NCBI RefSeq assembly: GCF_003586285.1
Contig: NZ_QUBR01000001.1
Coordinates: 124,001 to 188,000 of the forward strand
Direction of reading: 5' to 3'
DNA length: 64,000 nt
From: Aeromicrobium endophyticum
GTDB lineage: Bacteria; Actinomycetota; Actinomycetes; Propionibacteriales; Nocardioidaceae
The position numbers and the translations under genes are program-made. Numbering within the stretch: the stretch's first letter is position 1; every line of letters begins with the position of its first letter. The notes beneath the pieces were generated by a model, which did not search any database, was not told the origin of the DNA, and was given only the letters and a program-made list of their open reading frames with translations. Shown here one piece after another: positions 24,366 to 33,502 of this stretch.

Positions 24366-26132
24366 TCAGAGCGGACGCTTGAGTCCCACGTGGTTGGTCT
24401 CGTAGCCGAGGCGCTCGTAGAAGGCGCGGGCCCGCTCACGTCCCTCGTCGGTGGTCACCTGCGCCAACGACGCACCCCGGGCGCGTCCGTGCTCGTGGGC
24501 CCACGCGAGCATCGCGGCACCCACGCCGTGCGACCGCTCCCCCGCCGCGACGCGCAGGCCCTCGATCTGCAACCGGGTGGTGCCGGCGCGCAGCAGGCCC
24601 GGGATGATCGTCAGCTGCATCGTGCCGACGACGCGGCCGGACTCGTCGCGGACGACCGCGAGGTACTGCGACGTGTCGCGGGCGACGACGTCGAAGGCCG
24701 TCTCGTACCTCGCCGCCCGCGGGTCCTCGCGCGATCCGCCCACCTCGTCGTCGGCCAGCAGCGCGACGACCGCGGGGACGTCCGAGCGCGTGGCCCGCTG
24801 CACGCGGTACTCGCGGTCGCCGACCGCGAGCCTGCTGCTGGCCGAGGCGCGGGCGAGGCGCCGCAGGCGCTCGACGAGCCGGTCGAGCCACTGCCCCACG
24901 TGCTGCCGTGCGTCCGGGGTGTCGGGGTAGCGGCAGCGCAGGTGCAGGCCGCTCTCGTCGAGGATGAACCACAGCATCACGCCGTCGGTGCGGATCGCGG
25001 CGCTGATGTACTGCGCCTCGAGCCCGGCGGCGTCGACGCGCACGGGCAGGCGTCGCAGGTCGAGCCACGAGATCGCGAACATGCCGGGCGCCTCGGGCAT
25101 CCCGCCCCACGGGCTCAGGATGTCCGCGAGCGGCCACGAGCCCAGCTGCACCGCCTCCTTGACCGAGGCTGCGCAGGCGCGGGGATCGGCGTCGGCCGAC
25201 TCGAGCACCGAGTTGGTGATGAACCATCCCGCCGAGTCGTGCCACGTCGCCTCGTAGCGGCTGTGCACCGGGAAGACCGCTCGCAGCGACGTGCCCGCCA
25301 GCTCGCGCGTGACGCCGGTCATCGCCGAGACGGCCAGCGCGAGCGTCGAGACGCCGTCGGCAGAGGCCTGTGCCGAGAAGGCGGCGCTGTCGTCGACGTC
25401 GAGCACGTCCCGCACCTCGACGCGCTCGGCGTGGGCGGCCGGCTCGCCCAGCGGCAGCGGGAAGCGCGGCATCGTGCCGCCGCTGCTCTCGATGACCTCG
25501 CGCCACCGCCGGTGCACCTCGTCGGGCGCGGGCGGTCGGTCGCGCAGCGCTGCTGAGTGGTCGGCGAACGAGGGCGCTTCGCCGAGCTCGGGGTCGCGTC
25601 CGGCGGAGATGTCGCCGAGGCCGGCCAACAGGTCGCGGACGATCACGAGCATCGACCACATGTCGACGTGCGCGTGGTCGGCGGCGATGACGACGGTCGG
25701 GCCGGTCGCGGTCTCCAGCACGCTGAGCCGGTGCGACGGCCGCGAGTACGGGGTGCACGCCGCGTCCAGCTGGTCGCGCAGCGCGTCGTTGACCGACTGG
25801 CCGGGGGCGATGTCGTGCTCGGTCCAGGCGCCGGGTGACACCTCGACCTCGTGCAGGCGCGGCTCGCCGTCGTCGCCTGGCACGAAGACCGACCGCAGGG
25901 TGCCGTGCCGGGCGATGACCGCGAGCCAGGCCGTCGCGAGCGCGTCCCGCGGGACCGGCTCGGGCAGGCGGAACGAGATCGCCATCCACGAACCGGGGCG
26001 TTCGCCGGCGTGGACGTGGCGCCGCTGGTCGAACGACACGGTGAGCGGGCGGCCCGGCGCGGAGACCCTCACGTCGTACCCCATCAATCGTCCGAAGGGG
26101 AGGCGCAGATGGGCGACGTTGGTCAGTCGCAT
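24366..26132 (-). CDS. condensation-domain / GNAT acetyltransferase fusion protein
   Basis: A 588-residue two-domain protein. Residues ~35-430 resemble the condensation/WS-DGAT/chloramphenicol-acyltransferase superfamily, as in non-ribosomal peptide synthetases. The HHxxxDG active-site motif appears as DHAHVDM (152-158): the second His (H153) and the Asp (D157) are kept, the first His and the Gly are not. Residues ~437-588 are a complete GNAT acetyltransferase with acetyl-CoA loop GERSHGVGAAML and ending ARAFYERLGYETNHVGLKRP. It starts at ATG 26132; the upstream frame is shadow. No NRPS carrier or adenylation domain is near, so it would act alone, acylating a free amine or alcohol or a small-molecule thioester product. 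Any substrate is speculation. Confidence 0.8.
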   Translation of the reverse strand: MRLTNVAHLRLPFGRLMGYDVRVSAPGRPLTVSFDQRRHVHAGERPGSWMAISFRLPEPVPRDALATAWLAVIARHGTLRSVFVPGDDGEPRLHEVEVSPGAWTEHDIAPGQSVNDALRDQLDAACTPYSRPSHRLSVLETATGPTVVIAADHAHVDMWSMLVIVRDLLAGLGDISAGRDPELGEAPSFADHSAALRDRPPAPDEVHRRWREVIESSGGTMPRFPLPLGEPAAHAERVEVRDVLDVDDSAAFSAQASADGVSTLALAVSAMTGVTRELAGTSLRAVFPVHSRYEATWHDSAGWFITNSVLESADADPRACAASVKEAVQLGSWPLADILSPWGGMPEAPGMFAISWLDLRRLPVRVDAAGLEAQYISAAIRTDGVMLWFILDESGLHLRCRYPDTPDARQHVGQWLDRLVERLRRLARASASSRLAVGDREYRVQRATRSDVPAVVALLADDEVGGSREDPRAARYETAFDVVARDTSQYLAVVRDESGRVVGTMQLTIIPGLLRAGTTRLQIEGLRVAAGERSHGVGAAMLAWAHEHGRARGASLAQVTTDEGRERARAFYERLGYETNHVGLKRPL

Positions 26133-26175
26133 GGCCGATACCCTAGCCGTCCCACGTGACGCGAGGAGGACGACG

Positions 26176-26958
26176 GTGAGCACCTTCGCGGTCCCCGGCG
26201 CAGACCTGGCCCTCGGGCTGAGTGACGAGGGCGGCCATCCGGTCGTCCAGCTGCACGGGCTGACGTCGAGCCGGTCGCGCGACCGCCTGCTCGACCTCGA
26301 CCTGGGTCGCGGTCTCAGCGGCACGCGCCTGCTGCGCTACGACGCCCGCGGGCACGGACGCTCGACGGGCCGCGCCGAGCCCGACGACTACCGCTGGGAG
26401 AACCTCGCGGACGACCTGCTGCGCCTGCTCGACGCGTACTTTCCCGGCGAGCGCGTGCACGGGGTGGGGCCGTCGATGGGCACCGCGACGCTGCTGCATG
26501 CGGCCGTCCGCGAGCCCGACCGCTTCAGCGGGCTGACCCTGCTCGTGCCGCCGACGGCTTGGGAGACGCGTGTCGCCAAGGCCGACGACTACCGGGCCGC
26601 TGCCTCGCTGATCGAGCAGCAGGGCCTCGAGGTCTTCCTCGAGGCAGGACGCCTGCAGCCCGTCCCGCCGGCGACCGCAGGCCTGCCCGAGACGCAGCCG
26701 GACGTCGACGTGAGCCTGCTGCCGTCGCTGTTCCGCGGCGCCGGGGCGACGGATCTGCCGTCGCCCGACGCCATTGCGGGCATCGACGTGCCGGTAGCCC
26801 TTCTGGCCTGGGTCGACGACCCGTCCCATCCGCTGTCGACCGCCGAGGCGCTGCTCGACATCCTGCCGTCCGCCACGCTCGCGGTGGCCTCGACCCGAGC
26901 CGACCTCGAGACCTGGCCGACCGTCCTCGCCGCGGACGTGGCGCGTTCCGCGGGCTGA
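26176..26958 (+). CDS. alpha/beta-fold hydrolase
   Basis: A 260-residue hydrolase of the alpha/beta fold. The oxyanion segment is LHGLTSSRSR (residues ~26-35) and the nucleophile elbow is GPSMG with S100. The Asp acid lies in the last third (WVDDPSH, near residue ~216). A final His is not obvious, as the C-terminus is short (ASTRADLETWPTVL), so the catalytic triad may be incomplete. The GTG at 26176 is preceded by GAGGAGGA at five bases. It is divergent from the condensation-GNAT gene, with 43 bases between. Substrate unknown. Confidence 0.82.
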   Translation: MSTFAVPGADLALGLSDEGGHPVVQLHGLTSSRSRDRLLDLDLGRGLSGTRLLRYDARGHGRSTGRAEPDDYRWENLADDLLRLLDAYFPGERVHGVGPSMGTATLLHAAVREPDRFSGLTLLVPPTAWETRVAKADDYRAAASLIEQQGLEVFLEAGRLQPVPPATAGLPETQPDVDVSLLPSLFRGAGATDLPSPDAIAGIDVPVALLAWVDDPSHPLSTAEALLDILPSATLAVASTRADLETWPTVLAADVARSAG

Positions 26959-26962
26959 CCGT

Positions 26963-27340
26963 CTACGTCGAGTCGGCGAGCAGTGCCGCGACCCGCGAGG
27001 CCAGCAGCTCGTACTGGACGTCCATGCGAGTCGGCCCGGTCGGCCGCTCGACGTCGGTGCCACCGACGACGACCTCGTGCGGCGCGAACTGCTCGATCGT
27101 GGCATCGACGACCTGGCCGTCCGCGAACCGGTTCCACCAGTGGAAGTCGACCTGCCGCCCATCGACGCGCACCTCGCCCCGCACCAGGCAACCGCCGAAG
27201 TAGTCGTGCAGCAGGACCGCGGTGGTGGCGCACTGCCCGCGCGCCGGGTTGTCCGGCCGCCAGTCGGACACGTCCTCGGGCGCACACGTGTCCGGCCCCC
27301 ACGACCCCCGCAACGCCTGCAGCACCTCGTCGATCGACAT
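26963..27340 (-). CDS. YunG-like protein (125 aa)
   Basis: A 125-residue protein resembling Bacillus YunG. The central block NPARGQCATTAVLLHDYFGG (residues ~31-50) is the family hallmark, followed by HWWNRFADGQVVDATIEQF. The order Gln-Cys (C37), His-Trp (H67) and Asp (D79) recalls the papain/transglutaminase-like arrangement of catalytic Cys-His-Asp, but this is inference; the YunG family has no assigned activity. It starts at ATG 27340, is single-domain and cytoplasmic, and converges on the alpha/beta hydrolase with four bases between their stops. Confidence 0.75.
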   Translation of the reverse strand: MSIDEVLQALRGSWGPDTCAPEDVSDWRPDNPARGQCATTAVLLHDYFGGCLVRGEVRVDGRQVDFHWWNRFADGQVVDATIEQFAPHEVVVGGTDVERPTGPTRMDVQYELLASRVAALLADST

Positions 27341-27446
27341 GCCGCGAACCTACGCGCCGGGCCTGACAGTCGGTCGGCGCAGGCACGGTCTTCACTAGCC
27401 TGGCGAACGTCCGGCGGCTGCCCCGTCGATCGTCGACACTGGTGCC

Positions 27447-27857
27447 ATGGAGACGAGCTGGAGAGACCGGTTGCAGGGCCTCTCGGCGACAGCCACGATC
27501 AAGCACGAGAACTTCGCCGGCTTAGACCTCGTGAGCCTCGAACCAGGTAACTACGGGTTCGACCGTTGCGACTTCTGTGCTGCGGACCTTCGACTCGCGA
27601 CGCTCGATCGGCGTCACTTCTTCTTCTGCGACTTCAGCCGGACCGACCTGACCGGCGCGTCGATGCGCGGGGCGACGTTCGCCGGATGCAACTTCACCGA
27701 CGCGAACCTCACGAACTGCGATCTCACCGGCTCGACACTGACCTACGTCAACACCGGCGGCTCCAACGGTGTCACGGTCATGACCGGTGCCCGGCTCAAG
27801 GGCGCACGGCTCAACGGCGTCGTTGCCGAGCGCGTCGTCGGCTGGCATCAGCAGTAG
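27447..27857 (+). CDS. pentapeptide-repeat protein
   Basis: A 136-residue protein whose middle contains consecutive pentapeptide repeats A(D/N)LxX: ADLRL-ATL, TDLTGASM, RGATFAGCNF, TDANLTNCDL and TGSTL. Such repeats fold into a right-handed quadrilateral beta-helix that can mimic DNA; some members protect gyrase, most have no known role. At this length it is a short repeat protein with about ten coils, lacking added domains. The ATG at 27447 precedes the METSWRDRL start. It stands alone between convergent neighbours. Confidence 0.85.
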   Translation: METSWRDRLQGLSATATIKHENFAGLDLVSLEPGNYGFDRCDFCAADLRLATLDRRHFFFCDFSRTDLTGASMRGATFAGCNFTDANLTNCDLTGSTLTYVNTGGSNGVTVMTGARLKGARLNGVVAERVVGWHQQ

Positions 27858-27893
27858 CCAGCAGCCTGTCGGTAAGCCGTGAGCGACTAGGTC

Positions 27894-28100
27894 TTACGTC
27901 GGCCTGCGGTTGCCGTCGTCGTCGAACGGCACGGGCCAGCCTCGCCGGATGAAGAGTCGATTGACGGCGGACCGAAGCCGCCGAGGGACGTAGCCGACCT
28001 GCAGGCCCATCCCGCCCCTCGGAAGACGTCGCGCGCAGTCATAGACGATGTATCCGACGATCGCCACCAGCACGACGACGGGCAGGATCGAGGTCGTCAT
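27894..28100 (-). CDS. small membrane protein (68 aa)
   Basis: A 68-residue product with one transmembrane helix at residues ~5-22 (ILPVVVLVAIVGYIVYD), then a basic tail (RRLPRGG; RRLRSAVNR) ending in acidic-basic residues. I chose the ATG at 28100, which starts right before the helix; the longer frame upstream is unlike a protein. No family is recognised. It is followed on the minus strand by a convergent pentapeptide gene and preceded, at 140 bases, by the DUF6159 gene; the gap between carries nothing I can support beyond a GGCACGTGCC palindrome. Confidence 0.6.
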   Translation of the reverse strand: MTTSILPVVVLVAIVGYIVYDCARRLPRGGMGLQVGYVPRRLRSAVNRLFIRRGWPVPFDDDGNRRPT

Positions 28101-28240
28101 GCACCCACCGTGCCTGCTTGCACCGGCACGTGCCAGTTGCCGTCGCCAAGAATTGTGGTGCGATGCATCGTTCCCGTCGTGGACCGAGCGCATCCCATCA
28201 CAGCGAATACCGTGAACCGCAAGCCTGAACGATCAGACGC

Positions 28241-29125
28241 TCAACCCTTGGACCTGAAGGCGTCCGCCAGCACGCGGGTGTCGATACCCGGCGTGGGCAG
28301 GGCGACGGCGTAGCGGTAGATCAGCGCCCGGGCGTACGTGCCCGCAGCACCGATCACGCTTGCCACGGCGATGAGCGCGGCGCCGGACACGACCGCGAGG
28401 ACGAAGCCGATCACGACCAGCGCCGGAGGGCCCGTGAACACCAGCACGGCGGCGAACACCAGCACGGCGCCCGGCACCAGCCAGAACCCGAAGGCGATGA
28501 TGTTGCCCTTGACGGCGGTGCGCAGGCTGGTGCCCCACGTGTCGCGGAGCACGCGGGTGGATCGCCTCACCGCCGTCAGCGGGCCGACGTCCTCGGTCAC
28601 CAGAACCGGCACCACCACGTAGGTGGCGATGCCCCACGCGAGTCCTCCCACGAAGTTGAGGACGGACCCGAGGAAGCCGAGCTTGTCATGGATGACCTGC
28701 AGCACGAGACCGGCGGTCGCCGTCACCAACGACCAGGCGACGATCTTCTTCCAGTACGTGCGGGCGTCACGCAAGCACGACGTCGCGGTGGGCTCTCCGC
28801 CGTCCGCGCGTTGGTTGGCGCCGATCACCAAAGCGACCTGGAAGTACACGGAGACCACGGTCGCCCCGAACCCGGAGAGTGCCGCACCCGTGTAGTAAGC
28901 GAGCTTGCTGTGGTGTTGGTCGTTCACGAACCAGCCGATGCCGTAACCGGGGAAGAAGAGCGCGACGGCAGCGATCACGCCGAACACCATGCCGATGAAC
29001 GGCAGCGCGAACATCTGCTTGTCCTGACGCAGCAACGCGAAGGTGGCTCGCAGCATGTCCTGGCCGAGCGGGTATCCGGAGCCAGGCTCGACCCTCTCCG
29101 GGTGTGGAGCCTCGGTGTCGGACAT
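28241..29125 (-). CDS. DUF6159-type multipass membrane protein
   Basis: A 294-residue protein with six hydrophobic helices and a short cytoplasmic N-terminus (SDTEAPHPERVEPGSG). The L-G-Q-D-M-L-R-A-T-F-A-L-L-R-Q-D-K start of the conserved domain, the AFGFWLVPGAVLVFAA helix and the middle loop RRSTRVLRDTWGTSLRTAV resemble the DUF6159 family of actinobacterial and archaeal membrane proteins, which has no known function. AAGGAGG precedes the ATG at 29125. It lies downstream of the disrupted lipoprotein gene on the same strand and might be part of its former operon. Confidence 0.82.
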   Translation of the reverse strand: MSDTEAPHPERVEPGSGYPLGQDMLRATFALLRQDKQMFALPFIGMVFGVIAAVALFFPGYGIGWFVNDQHHSKLAYYTGAALSGFGATVVSVYFQVALVIGANQRADGGEPTATSCLRDARTYWKKIVAWSLVTATAGLVLQVIHDKLGFLGSVLNFVGGLAWGIATYVVVPVLVTEDVGPLTAVRRSTRVLRDTWGTSLRTAVKGNIIAFGFWLVPGAVLVFAAVLVFTGPPALVVIGFVLAVVSGAALIAVASVIGAAGTYARALIYRYAVALPTPGIDTRVLADAFRSKG

Positions 29126-29220
29126 GTGGCCTCCTTGGTCGTTCCCCCGTCGCAGATCGTTGCACGCCGGGACCAGATCCGCTCGTGAGGCCGGACAGCG
29201 ACCGAGCTCGCAGCGGCCAG

Positions 29221-29769
29221 CCTCGCTCGAACTCCAGCGAACCGAGCGTCTGCTGGAAGGCGTCGAGCTGCTTCTTCAGGACATCGGCCAGGCTGGTGTC
29301 GGCGGCGAGCTGGACGATGTAGAACGTCGAGTCGCCCTCGGGTGCGTGCGGGTAGGTGCGTGCGCCTAGGCGAGGATCGCGGCCACGGGCGTGTCCTGCA
29401 CCAGCACGGCGAACTTCCGGCCCTTCACGCTGACGGTGTGGAGCGACGTCTTCTGACCTTTCGCCTTGGCTTGGCGCTGCGCGTTCGCCATGGCCGACGC
29501 CGCCCTCGCCTGGTCGCCTGGCCCGGCCTAGACCGAGATACGGAAGTGCTCGTCCTTGCTGTACGCCCTCATCGTGTCGCCGTGTGCCTGTTCGTACGAC
29601 GCTGGGAACTTCCAAGACACCTGCAGAAGCGCGCCGGCGAACAGCGTGCCCACCCGGACGTTGCCGAGCTGGTCGAAGGATCGGATCCTTCGCTCGACGA
29701 ACAGGCCGCGACAGTCATCGAGAGGATCGTTCCTGCGGTGACAGCCACGATCGTGCGCGCCTTGAGCAT
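29221..29769 (-). pseudogene. degraded lipoprotein gene (three frames, one in-frame stop)
   Basis: The ATG at 29769 begins a lipoprotein signal, MLKARTIVAVTAGTIL followed by lipobox VAAC, then SSSEGSDPS. The protein then continues only in a second frame as SFDQLGNVRVGTLFAGALLQ, with WKFPASYEQAHGDTMRAYS and on to an in-frame stop at 29528-29530. It resumes in that frame (KTSLHTVSVKGRKFAVLVQD, stop at 29366-29368), and finishes in a third frame as STFYIVQLAADTSLADVLKK and DAFQQTLGSLEFE near 29221. Two shifts and one stop argue for real decay more than a single sequencing error. It likely once encoded an exported lipoprotein. The remaining bases 29126-29220 carry no recognisable product. Confidence 0.65.
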
Positions 29770-29929
29770 GAGCCGTCCCGGGGAGCGATGCGTCCATACC
29801 GGCCCGTGCAGGCTATCGGCGTCGCGTTGAAGAGGGAGATGGACGGACGTCTCCGGCAGTTTCGATCGTTCTCCACACCCTCTCGTTGCAGTCAAAAGGA
29901 GTGTCGGTGGTGGCCTCTAGGTTGGATGT

Positions 29930-31060
29930 ATGGCCACCTCGACAACCGATCCGATCGATGTCTTGACTGACGTCGCGCGGGATCGTGCTCGGGGTGAGTT
30001 TCGTGAGCTGGCGGCGATGTTGGAGTTCCGCGACCTGGAGCTGGAGCGGATCGAGGCCGAGGTCGAGTCTGCGATCAAGCGGTTCAACGAACGTGGCGCG
30101 ATTGCTTTGGAGATCGGTGAGGCGATTGGTTTCAGCGAGGGTCAGGTGCAGCACCGGTTGTCGTTCGCCGACACCGTGCGCGATCAGTCACCTACGACGT
30201 GGGCGGCGTTCGGTGAGGGTCGTGTCGATCTGGCGCGGGTGCGCGAGATCGGGCACACGATCAGCCAGCTGAAGCGGGCCGAGTCCGTCCACCGCCTGAA
30301 TCGCCGGGTGGTCGAGTACGCGCAGACGCACACGGTGGCTGAGCTGCGAGCCTGGCTGAAGCGATTCGTCCGCCGGGTCGAGGCCGACCTCGCGATCGAG
30401 CGGGCCGACGACGAGCGGGCCAAGCGGCACGTGAGCTTTCAGCACGGTGACGACTCGATGGGATTCCTCGGCGCCTATCTGCCGGCGCACGAGCTTGCTG
30501 CGGTCGAAGACCGCATCCGCAAAGCCGCACGCCGAGATGTCGATCCTGATGACGACCGGACGGTGGCTCAGCGGGAGGCCGACCTGCTGGTCGCGTGGTG
30601 CACCGAGTCCGACGCCGCAGAGGCCGTCGTCGACGCCAACATCGCCGTGACCGTCGATGCCGACGTGTTGGCTGGTGCAAACCCCGGGTTTGCGGAGTCC
30701 GCCGACGGGCGCTGGGGCGTCCCGGCCACCTGGATCGCCGACGTCGTCGGCTCAGGCAGCACCTTCTGGCACCGGATCGTGGTCGACCCGGTCGGTGACG
30801 ACATCCTCGCTCACGAATACATCGGACGATTCGCCCCCGACGTCCTCAACATCGCCCTCAGATTCCTCTACGGAACCTGCCAGTCGCCGGGATGCATGGT
30901 CCCCGCAGAACGGTGCGACATCGACCACCGAGTCCCGTTCCCTCACGGACCGACCCGCGGCGACAACCTCGGCCCCTTGTGCCGAAGACACCACACCTAT
31001 AAAGGCCACGGCATCCTGCACTGGACCACCAGACCCCAGCCGGCCACCCCGGCAGCCTGA
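29930..31060 (+). CDS. DUF222/13E12-repeat HNH endonuclease
   Basis: A 376-residue protein of the DUF222 (13E12-repeat) family, common in multicopy in actinobacteria. The N-terminal ~290 residues are the helical DUF222 region (LELERIEAEVESAI; FSEGQVQHRL). The C-terminal HNH nuclease has CQSPGC, then CDIDHRVPFPHGPTRG, NLGPLCRRHHTYK (residues ~318-360), so all Cys and His ligands are kept. The family has HNH-nuclease folds but no settled role; proposals include homing-like nucleases or DNA repair factors. The ATG at 29930 starts the conserved part. Base composition is slightly lower in GC than the neighbouring genes, which would fit horizontal movement. Confidence 0.9.
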   Translation: MATSTTDPIDVLTDVARDRARGEFRELAAMLEFRDLELERIEAEVESAIKRFNERGAIALEIGEAIGFSEGQVQHRLSFADTVRDQSPTTWAAFGEGRVDLARVREIGHTISQLKRAESVHRLNRRVVEYAQTHTVAELRAWLKRFVRRVEADLAIERADDERAKRHVSFQHGDDSMGFLGAYLPAHELAAVEDRIRKAARRDVDPDDDRTVAQREADLLVAWCTESDAAEAVVDANIAVTVDADVLAGANPGFAESADGRWGVPATWIADVVGSGSTFWHRIVVDPVGDDILAHEYIGRFAPDVLNIALRFLYGTCQSPGCMVPAERCDIDHRVPFPHGPTRGDNLGPLCRRHHTYKGHGILHWTTRPQPATPAA

Positions 31061-31070
31061 CCGACGACCA

Positions 31071-31895
31071 TCACGCCCTGAGCAGCCCCGCTGCCACGGC
31101 GCGATGGATCGCGTCGATCGACTCCGCCGTCAGGGGCCCCTCCTCGGCTAGGACCGGATAGAGCTTGCGCGGCCACAGCACCGAGACTCCACGAGTCTCG
31201 AAGGCGCCACCGATCAACGGCCAGTCGGCCTCGACAAAGCAGAGGACGGCGTGCACCGGCACGTCGTCGGCAACCACGGACCTCACGACGTCGACCTGCT
31301 TCAGGACGCCGTCCACGAGCTTCGTGCAGTTGCGAGAGCCGACGAGCAGCTTCTCCGTGCGGGGACGCAGCAGCCCTCCCTCGACCTTCAGGCGCGGCCG
31401 CCCGGCGTACTTCTTCGCGTCGATCACGTACACGCCGGTCGGCGTCACCGCGACGTGGTCGATGTTGGCGCGCCTGCCGGGGACGCGACGGTCGTGCAGC
31501 ACGCGAAGGCGGTCGGACGACAGCTCGTTCAGCCTGGCACCCAGCCGCTCCTCCCCCACCGCACCGGTGTTCCACGCCTCCGTCGTCTGCGGCTCGTCCG
31601 ACAATGCGTGCAGCAGACCGCCGATCCGGGGGTGCTTCGCCCGCACCCGCTTCTCGCGACTCGCCCTGCGTCGCTCGAACTCCCGGCGGGCCGAAGCGCC
31701 TGGCGTCCCTACGTCGACGGGCTCGTCCGGCGCCTGCGGCTCGACGTGCTCGACGTGCTCGAGACAGCGGACCGTCTTGGTCGGCCGCTCGTAGACCGCC
31801 AGCGTCCTGGCGGGCAGATCGGCCCCGCAGACCCGGCACGTCCCGGCGAACCTCAGCCGCATTCGCTTCTCGTCCGCGGGCAGGGCGTCACTCAT
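31071..31895 (-). CDS. NERD domain protein with N-terminal zinc-binding motif
   Basis: A 274-residue protein. Residues ~15-50 hold a small zinc-finger-like motif (CRVCG, then CLEHVEH). Residues ~95-240 are a nuclease-related domain (NERD): GAVGEERLGARLNEL, then the core ANIDHVAVTPTGVYVIDAKK with the conserved Asp and the D-A-K catalytic-type triad seen in PD-(D/E)xK-related NERD proteins. It ends near residue 274 with a helical tail. NERD proteins are linked to DNA processing without a single fixed function. The start at ATG 31895 lacks a strong ribosome site; no other start fits. Its stop converges on the DUF222 gene at ten bases. Confidence 0.8.
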   Translation of the reverse strand: MSDALPADEKRMRLRFAGTCRVCGADLPARTLAVYERPTKTVRCLEHVEHVEPQAPDEPVDVGTPGASARREFERRRASREKRVRAKHPRIGGLLHALSDEPQTTEAWNTGAVGEERLGARLNELSSDRLRVLHDRRVPGRRANIDHVAVTPTGVYVIDAKKYAGRPRLKVEGGLLRPRTEKLLVGSRNCTKLVDGVLKQVDVVRSVVADDVPVHAVLCFVEADWPLIGGAFETRGVSVLWPRKLYPVLAEEGPLTAESIDAIHRAVAAGLLRA

Positions 31896-31993
31896 GGCGG
31901 AGACCGTAGCGATCCTTGGGGTCACCGGCCCCGACGGCGGGCCTGCGGAGGCGGGGCGGGGGACCTCAACCCCTCGACCCGCCTCCTGGACCG

Positions 31994-33444
31994 CTAGCGC
32001 CGCACCGGACGCGTCGGGCGCGACGTCACATGGGTCGTGGCGTAGCCATCGCGACGTCCGGTGACGCGGACCGCGATCTTCTTGCCCTTCAGGGACGGCG
32101 TGAGCCTGATGGACGAGCGGGTGGCTCCCCGGACGGCCTCGCCGTTCGCGTACCAGGTGTAGGCGCGCGCGGCCTTCGGCTTCCACGTGCCCGTCCTGAC
32201 CTTCAGGACCTTGCCGACCTTGGCAGCACCGCTGATCCTCGGTCGAGGAGCGTCGAGCGAACCCTTCCCGACCCGGACCGGGGCGGACGTCACCGCGGTG
32301 TCGGCCTGACCGGTCCGGTGACTGGTCACGACGACCGTCAGTGACTTGCGCGCCGTCGACGCCGGCAGCGTGAGCGTCAGCGCCGTCGCACCCTTGATGG
32401 CCTTGCCGTCCACGAACCAGGCGTAGGTCAGGATCGCTGCGGGGCTCCAGGGCCCGACGGTCGCGGTCACCCGGCGGCCGACCGCAGCCGTGCCCGAGAT
32501 GCTCACCGTGCCTGGGTTGGCGGCCCATCGAGACGTCACCGAGTCGTACACCGTCTGCGCGATCAGCTCACGAGTCCCGGCGTTGAAGTGCCCCCACTGC
32601 CCGAAAACGTAGGTCCGGCCGGCATCGAGGGTCGGCCAGGACGCCGGGTCGCACCGATCCCATCCCGGGCACGGGTCGCCGTCGACGACCAAGAAGCCGT
32701 AGTCGGCCGGGCGATCGGCGATCGCGTCGAACAACCTGCTGATCTGGACGAAGTCGACCCGCTCGTCGTCCAGCAGACCCGATGTCGACAGCGCGTTGTA
32801 GAGCGCGAGGTTGTGGACCTCGCTCATGGCGCCCACCACGGCGTTTCCGGCCGGCGTCAGGCACGGGTCGTTGGACGTGAGGCCGAAGTCGACCATGTCG
32901 AGCACCGCGACCTTGCGCGCACCGACAGCACCCGCTTCAGCGCGTCGACCTCGGTGGCTGCGACCACCGACATGTCGGACGTCAGCTTGTTCAGCTGGGC
33001 CGGCGTCTGGGTGCCTCGGTAGAACGGGGTGGTGTCCGACTCGCCACTGCCGCTGTAGGCGAACAGGTCGTTGCCGCCGACCCACAGCGTGACCAGGTCG
33101 TCGGCGTCGAACGTGCGGTGCTTCGTCACGTAGTGGTCGATCTGTTGGCTCACGGGCGTCGGCGACTCGCTGGAGTAGTACGCCTCGATCGGGACAACCC
33201 ACGCGCCGCCCCGAGCGTAGTTCTCGCCCCCGTCGGTGTCCGCGGTCTGCGTCGACCCCAGCTTTTGCGCCAGGATCTGCGGCCAGGCGCCGCCCGGGCT
33301 CGACCCGAAGACGTGGTTGGCCGAGCTCCAGCTGTCACCGAACGTGATGACGTCGTCGATAGGCGTCGGGACGACGATCGGGCCCAGCGGCGCGATCACC
33401 AGTGCAGCGGCGAGACCCGCTGCCAGTCGTGTGGCTCGTCCAAT
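31994..33444 (-). pseudogene. SGNH/GDSL esterase with C-terminal Ig-like repeats, frameshifted
   Basis: The N-terminal frame encodes a signal peptide (RATRLAAGLAAALVIAPLG) and SGNH blocks ITFGDSWSS, ARGGAW and LWVGGNDLFAY. After residue ~173 (EVDALKRVLS) the homology jumps to another frame at about 32925, continuing GARKVAVLDMVDFGLT, the active-site-like GQWGHFNAGTREL block, and two Ig-like repeats (TYAWFVDGKAIKGAT; AYTWYANGEAVRGAT). One base is missing relative to the intact frame. The only start that keeps the signal peptide is an ATT at 33444, five bases after GGAGG; the first GTG is at 33399, inside it. Single-base loss plus an odd start could be real inactivation or sequencing error. If intact, it would be a secreted lipase or esterase. 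Confidence 0.75.
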
Positions 33445-33502
33445 CGAGCCCTCCTGTTCGTCGTGCGAATGCGGAGCGGCTGCATGCCGTAGCGCGTGCT
33501 CA

